From a virus: DNA of 25,779 nt. The notes under the pieces were generated by a model, which had not been told where the DNA came from, did not search any database, and worked only from the letters and a program-made list of their open reading frames with translations. Where the stretch lies: IMG/VR virus record IMGVR_UViG_3300048027_000008, positions 1 to 25,779 of that record. One strand, given 5' to 3'. The position numbers were made by a program, and so were the translations under genes. This document shows, in pieces, positions 22,557 through 25,779 of the stretch (positions within the stretch are counted from its first letter, which is position 1; the number at the start of each line of letters is the position of its first letter).

Positions 22557-24341
22557 TTATCTCCTATCCCCTGCACCATACAATATAGAAACAGCCTGTA
22601 TGGTATGGCTGGGGTTTGTACCGTTAGTAACGTATGCTACTGATATAGAATCACCTGACCCACTTATGTTAGTAGTTCTAATTGGTGTAGGGTTTCCGTC
22701 ATAAACATCTGTTTCATCGTAAAGAGTTGAACTTGCGTCAAAGAAAGATGCAGCACCTGCTGTACTTAAATCAAAGTTTGCTGGTGTAGCAATCTCTGAG
22801 TCTCCAAAGTTATACTCTATGCCTACAGATATTGAAGTTGCACCCTCTGATTTAAGAAACGTTTTAACCCTATAAAATATCTTACGTAACTCTGGATCAC
22901 CCATAAAATAAAATGGAGTTTGATAAACACTCAGTACGTCAGACCCACCAAAAGAGTTACCTTCTTCTTGTTTAAATACTTTACCTGTAGTATCTCCATG
23001 CAGTACAAACTCAAACTGCCCTACATACCCACTAGCTACTGCTGTTGCTTCAATGCCCACAAGCTGACTATATTCAAATGTAGACTGTGCTGAAGAACTT
23101 TTACGAATAGCGGCCAGTAACGACAGAGAAGTATTAGCTTCAAAAAATAATCTAAACTGCGACTTCCTACGAATAACTAAGGCTTTTAGTTTTGTAACAT
23201 CTTCGTTAGCTGTGTAGTTCTCAAAAGTCTTTTGGATCTCACGAGATACTGTTTCAAGCTCAACGTCACCAATACGAGAAGTTCCAGAAATAGGTCTAAC
23301 ACCATCAGGTCCAAGAAAGATAATGTCTCCACCAAATTCTACTACAGTATCAGGAGCAACACAACCCAAGTCATTAGTAACATTTTCTACACTAAAGTTA
23401 GAGTAGTTGTCTCCAACAATACGTTTAATCTGATTCTGACCAAATACATAAAGCTGATTACGAAAGGCTTTTAGCTGAGTTACAGTAAAGCCTATGTTGA
23501 TAACACCAGCCCCGTTTGCTGGATCAAAGTCTGTATCAGCATTAGGAGATGAAAAGTAAATATTAAATGGTTCGTCAGGATCTCCAGCTAACCAAAGATG
23601 ATTTGCAAAGGCACTAGCAAACTGTGGATTATTTGGAGCATTAGCATGTGTAATCTGTGTGTAAGTAGATCCGTTATATTTAGCAGCAGGGTTAATACCG
23701 TCTGTTAGTAGTAGGACTTCTTCAGTCCAATTATAACGTTCAAACCTTACAACGTCAACCCCTGTCATGGTAGGACTACCTGCAGATGATACAGCTTGCC
23801 AACCCTTGACTGTAGGTGTATTTGCTACTGTACCTGTTGCAGTAGATGTACCACCTGTAAGTACATTACCTGTAGCAAAAATATTACTAGGCAATTTACC
23901 AAAGTTTATTACAAGGGCATTAGAAGTTCTAGATATTACAGTACCTGTTGCTGCTACTAAGGTAGCATCTCCTGAACTAACTACACCTGTTACTGTTTCA
24001 CCTACAGAAAAACCAGAGCCTTGCCCTGATCCTAGTGCTACATCGTAGTAGTGGTTATACCAATGTAAATAGTTATTGCCAGAAGAAGGTTTTCTACAAC
24101 CAAGTATTCCTTGATTTATTTCACCATTTACATTAAGACCTAAAACTTTACCCGTACCGGGAAGTGTACCATAAGAGTTTGCATAACCGCTTATACGTCT
24201 GTAACCACCTTCTAGAGATGGCTCCATGTTAATTAGACGTACTGCACTGCCGGGCAAAGCATCACTTTGAGTCAAAGGATCTACGTTAGTAACAAGACCC
24301 CCTGCACAAACAGAGACATATGTTTGTAAGGAATCTGCCAA
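22557..24341 (-). CDS. Tail tubular protein B-like / tail structural protein (594 aa)
   Basis: The N-terminus (CAGGLVTNVDPL at 12-23, then INMEPSLEGGYRRISGYA at 37-54) is typical of the large tail-tube or nozzle protein of marine podoviruses. The body is beta-rich, with WLAGDPDEPFNIYFSSP and FGQNQIKRIVG, as in propeller-type tail proteins comparable to T7 gp12. It follows the gp11-like gene as in T7. The start must be TTG at 24341-24339: an in-frame stop lies shortly upstream and the next ATG would remove the conserved N-terminus. Only AAGG directly before the TTG is present, so it likely depends on coupling to the gene two bases upstream. Confidence 0.68.
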   Translation of the reverse strand: MADSLQTYVSVCAGGLVTNVDPLTQSDALPGSAVRLINMEPSLEGGYRRISGYANSYGTLPGTGKVLGLNVNGEINQGILGCRKPSSGNNYLHWYNHYYDVALGSGQGSGFSVGETVTGVVSSGDATLVAATGTVISRTSNALVINFGKLPSNIFATGNVLTGGTSTATGTVANTPTVKGWQAVSSAGSPTMTGVDVVRFERYNWTEEVLLLTDGINPAAKYNGSTYTQITHANAPNNPQFASAFANHLWLAGDPDEPFNIYFSSPNADTDFDPANGAGVINIGFTVTQLKAFRNQLYVFGQNQIKRIVGDNYSNFSVENVTNDLGCVAPDTVVEFGGDIIFLGPDGVRPISGTSRIGDVELETVSREIQKTFENYTANEDVTKLKALVIRRKSQFRLFFEANTSLSLLAAIRKSSSAQSTFEYSQLVGIEATAVASGYVGQFEFVLHGDTTGKVFKQEEGNSFGGSDVLSVYQTPFYFMGDPELRKIFYRVKTFLKSEGATSISVGIEYNFGDSEIATPANFDLSTAGAASFFDASSTLYDETDVYDGNPTPIRTTNISGSGDSISVAYVTNGTNPSHTIQAVSILYGAGDRR

Positions 24342-24343
24342 CC

Positions 24344-25054
24344 TTAAAACCCATTAAGAGTTGAAGTAGGTTTTGTTATAATAGTTGATACTACATTTAC
24401 TGACTGATCAACTACAAGCCTACGCATCATTTTAATTCCATCTTCAAACTTTTGACTATGCATAGTTGCACTCTGTTCGTTAGACCTAAATAGCATCATG
24501 TACATCATTGCACCATCAATAACTACGTGCTTAAATCTGTCAGGTATAACTGCAGTGTCATCATAAGCTACAAGATCTGCTGGGTATTTCCAATATCTGT
24601 ACTCTACTACATAAGAGGCATCAGGTACAGGCGTAACTCCAAACTTTGTATCTTGAGTCATGTAAACATAATCAGGATCAGTTCGTCCAGTTTCACCGCT
24701 TAAATCTTCTACGCTTCTATAATAAGTTAGGTATTGATCATAAGTAATTAGATTAAGTTTTTTAGGTGTGTTGTTTTCTGAAGTAAGTTGTTTAATATAA
24801 AAAGTATCCCAGTCTGCCTTAGAGTAATCAGCAGGGAAATTATAAGCATTAGTGCCAGCAACTAGTGTCTGCTCATAAGTCACTAAAGTGAAAGGCCACT
24901 CTTGAGCATCCTGAAGCATCTGACGGATAGCTGAGTTAATAGCATCCTTAGCCAATGCTTGAACGTTTTTAACGTTAGCAAAGTCTGCTTGGTCAATTTG
25001 AACTTCATTCAATCGACGTAAGAGTTCGTTAGTTAGACTAAGGAAAGTACTCAT
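24344..25054 (-). CDS. Tail tubular protein A-like (gp11-type adaptor, 236 aa)
   Basis: The N-terminal helices FLSLTNELLRRLNEVQID and NVQALAKDAINSAIRQMLQD, followed by EWPF, are the signature of the gp11/adaptor fold that sits between portal and nozzle in T7-like tails. A beta-containing middle follows (TLVAGTNAYNFPADY at 65-79, the YVVEYRYWKYPADL strand near 150). It is somewhat longer than T7 gp11 (about 196 residues). The ATG lies two bases after the TAA of the preceding gene. Its place between head-region genes and the gp12-like gene matches the T7 order. Confidence 0.68.
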   Translation of the reverse strand: MSTFLSLTNELLRRLNEVQIDQADFANVKNVQALAKDAINSAIRQMLQDAQEWPFTLVTYEQTLVAGTNAYNFPADYSKADWDTFYIKQLTSENNTPKKLNLITYDQYLTYYRSVEDLSGETGRTDPDYVYMTQDTKFGVTPVPDASYVVEYRYWKYPADLVAYDDTAVIPDRFKHVVIDGAMMYMMLFRSNEQSATMHSQKFEDGIKMMRRLVVDQSVNVVSTIITKPTSTLNGF

Positions 25055-25056
25055 GG

Positions 25057-25443
25057 TTATAACCTTTTAGCAGGTGTAAAATATAATCTAGCAGAAAGTG
25101 TAGCATCAAAGTTGTGTGAAGAAGTGTGTCTAAATACTAAGACCTTATCACCTGCATGTAAGAACAAAGGTCCACCACCAATAAACTGTGTATGGTTATT
25201 ACCTGCTATAGACTCTTCACCTACTAGCATATGGTAAGTGTTGTCATCTGCATGGTATACTTGTATTCCTATGTTAGATGTAGAGCTATCTTCATTAGCT
25301 ATCATGAGAAAAACTATTTCAGCTTCGTGACTTTCAGGACAAGTAAATAATATAGTAGCATTATTAGGATTGCTAGTACTACTAGCAGAGTTACCTGTAA
25401 CTGCAGCAAACTTGCTGGCTGTCCTGAAGTTAATACCTGCCAT
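25057..25443 (-). CDS. Small beta-rich head/connector-region protein (128 aa)
   Basis: The sequence alternates hydrophobic and polar residues in a way that suggests a beta sandwich: ATILFTCPESHEAEIVFLMIAN at about 29-50, GIQVYHADDN, FLHAGDKVLVFRHTS, then LSARLYFTP near the end. It could be a head decoration or neck protein, given its place between the presumed capsid gene and the tail tubular gene. There is no strong ribosome-binding site; the ATG overlaps the TAA of the preceding gene by one base (TAATG), so translation is probably coupled. Confidence 0.55.
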   Translation of the reverse strand: MAGINFRTASKFAAVTGNSASSTSNPNNATILFTCPESHEAEIVFLMIANEDSSTSNIGIQVYHADDNTYHMLVGEESIAGNNHTQFIGGGPLFLHAGDKVLVFRHTSSHNFDATLSARLYFTPAKRL

Positions 25444-25634
25444 TATTTTAAGTTGTTTACAATTTTAGTGGGGTTTACTCGTACTACACCACCTTTAGAT
25501 AAACCCATAGCAGATGTAGTGCCTCGTGATGACATCATTCCTTGAGGTGCACGATTAGCAGAAGGACGGTATCTGCTATCTTCTTGTTCAGGTGTTGTTA
25601 CACCACCTAAAGCATATCCTTTTTTCTTACGCAT
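25443..25634 (-). CDS. Small basic virion-region protein with GGV motifs (63 aa)
   Basis: A Lys/Arg-rich start (MRKKKGYALGGV) is followed by a Pro/Ser/Arg-rich, probably disordered stretch and by LSKGGVVRVNPTKIV near the end. GGVV also occurs twice in the 1487-residue protein. AGGG seven bases before the ATG supports the start. It is the first gene after the hairpin at 25659-25682. Function unknown; a short internal or capsid-binding peptide is one possibility. Confidence 0.5.
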   Translation of the reverse strand: MRKKKGYALGGVTTPEQEDSRYRPSANRAPQGMMSSRGTTSAMGLSKGGVVRVNPTKIVNNLK

Positions 25635-25658
25635 TTTAAAACCCTTTGAATAATCTAA

Positions 25659-25682
25659 AGGGGCTACTCGAAAGCAGCCCCT
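25659..25682 (-). terminator. Terminator-like hairpin after the presumed capsid gene
   Basis: AGGGGCT (25659-25665) and AGCCCCT (25676-25682) form a 7-bp stem; inside, CT and AG can add two pairs around a CGAA loop with one mismatch. On the - strand it is followed by TTTAGATTATT. It stands nine bases after a stop codon and 24 bases before the next ATG. T7 has a comparable partly effective terminator just after its capsid gene. Confidence 0.65.
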
Positions 25683-25690
25683 AAAGTTAG

Positions 25691-25779
25691 TTATGCAAGC
25701 AGATCACGATCTACTTCTGCGGCAGCTTTTGTAGCACCCATTGGGGCGTACACTACGAAGAACTTAAACGAACCCGCTG
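25691..25779 (-). CDS. C-terminal end of an upstream late gene, possibly the major capsid protein (partial)
   Basis: Only the last 28 residues are present, including FKFFVVYAPMGATKAAAEVD and a final RDLLA before TAA at 25693-25691. The reading frame is open to the window edge. Identity is not recognisable from so short a piece. The capsid guess rests on position: directly before a hairpin and before small head proteins and the gp11-like gene, as in T7-like genomes. A scaffold or other head protein is possible. Confidence 0.45.
   Translation of the reverse strand, partial: AGSFKFFVVYAPMGATKAAAEVDRDLLA

Overview
This window is the late (virion) half of a marine, podovirus-like tailed phage genome, plus the end of its replication and nucleotide-metabolism region. 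The base composition is A+T-rich. The protein families fit marine phages: a cobalamin-dependent (class II) ribonucleotide reductase, T7-type tail tubular proteins, YadA-like and kelch-like fibres rich in Gly, Thr and Asn, and large Ala/Gln-rich internal proteins. The class II reductase suggests a B12-using host, and roseobacter phages of the cobavirus type are known for this enzyme. A small membrane protein also resembles ones I associate with alphaproteobacterial phages. A marine alphaproteobacterial host is therefore a reasonable guess but is not shown here. I saw no tRNA, integrase, transposase or CRISPR array.

Layout. Positions 1-1655 are on the + strand: the C-terminal part of the reductase, then four tightly packed small genes. 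One of these (1292-1459) is a 55-residue protein with the pattern of ribosome modulation factor; it lies in a gap between two longer reading frames and overlaps both neighbours. A hairpin at 1659-1682 separates this operon from a convergent block that fills the rest of the window on the - strand.

Read in its own direction (from 25779 down to 1687), the - strand block is one long, almost gapless late operon. It begins with the end of a probable capsid-region gene and a terminator-like hairpin, then three small head/connector-region proteins and a gp11-like tail tubular protein A. A gp12-like tail protein follows (TTG start). Next are a 1372-residue fibre (GTG start) and a 419-residue fibre that share a C-terminal domain, a 101-residue protein, and three tandem kelch-like six-bladed propeller proteins. 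After these come a 269-residue and a 100-residue protein, and two small membrane proteins that could serve in lysis. The block ends with the internal or ejection proteins: a 1487-residue helical repeat protein, a tail lysozyme, two accessory proteins and a 1230-residue protein. The order head, tail tube, fibres, internal proteins resembles T7, except that the fibres precede the internal proteins.

The most interesting items are the strict 22-residue and 11-residue periodicity of the 1487-residue protein over about 560 residues, the three kelch-like paralogues joined by near-identical junctions in which the end of one gene supplies the ribosome-binding site of the next, and the RMF-like protein.
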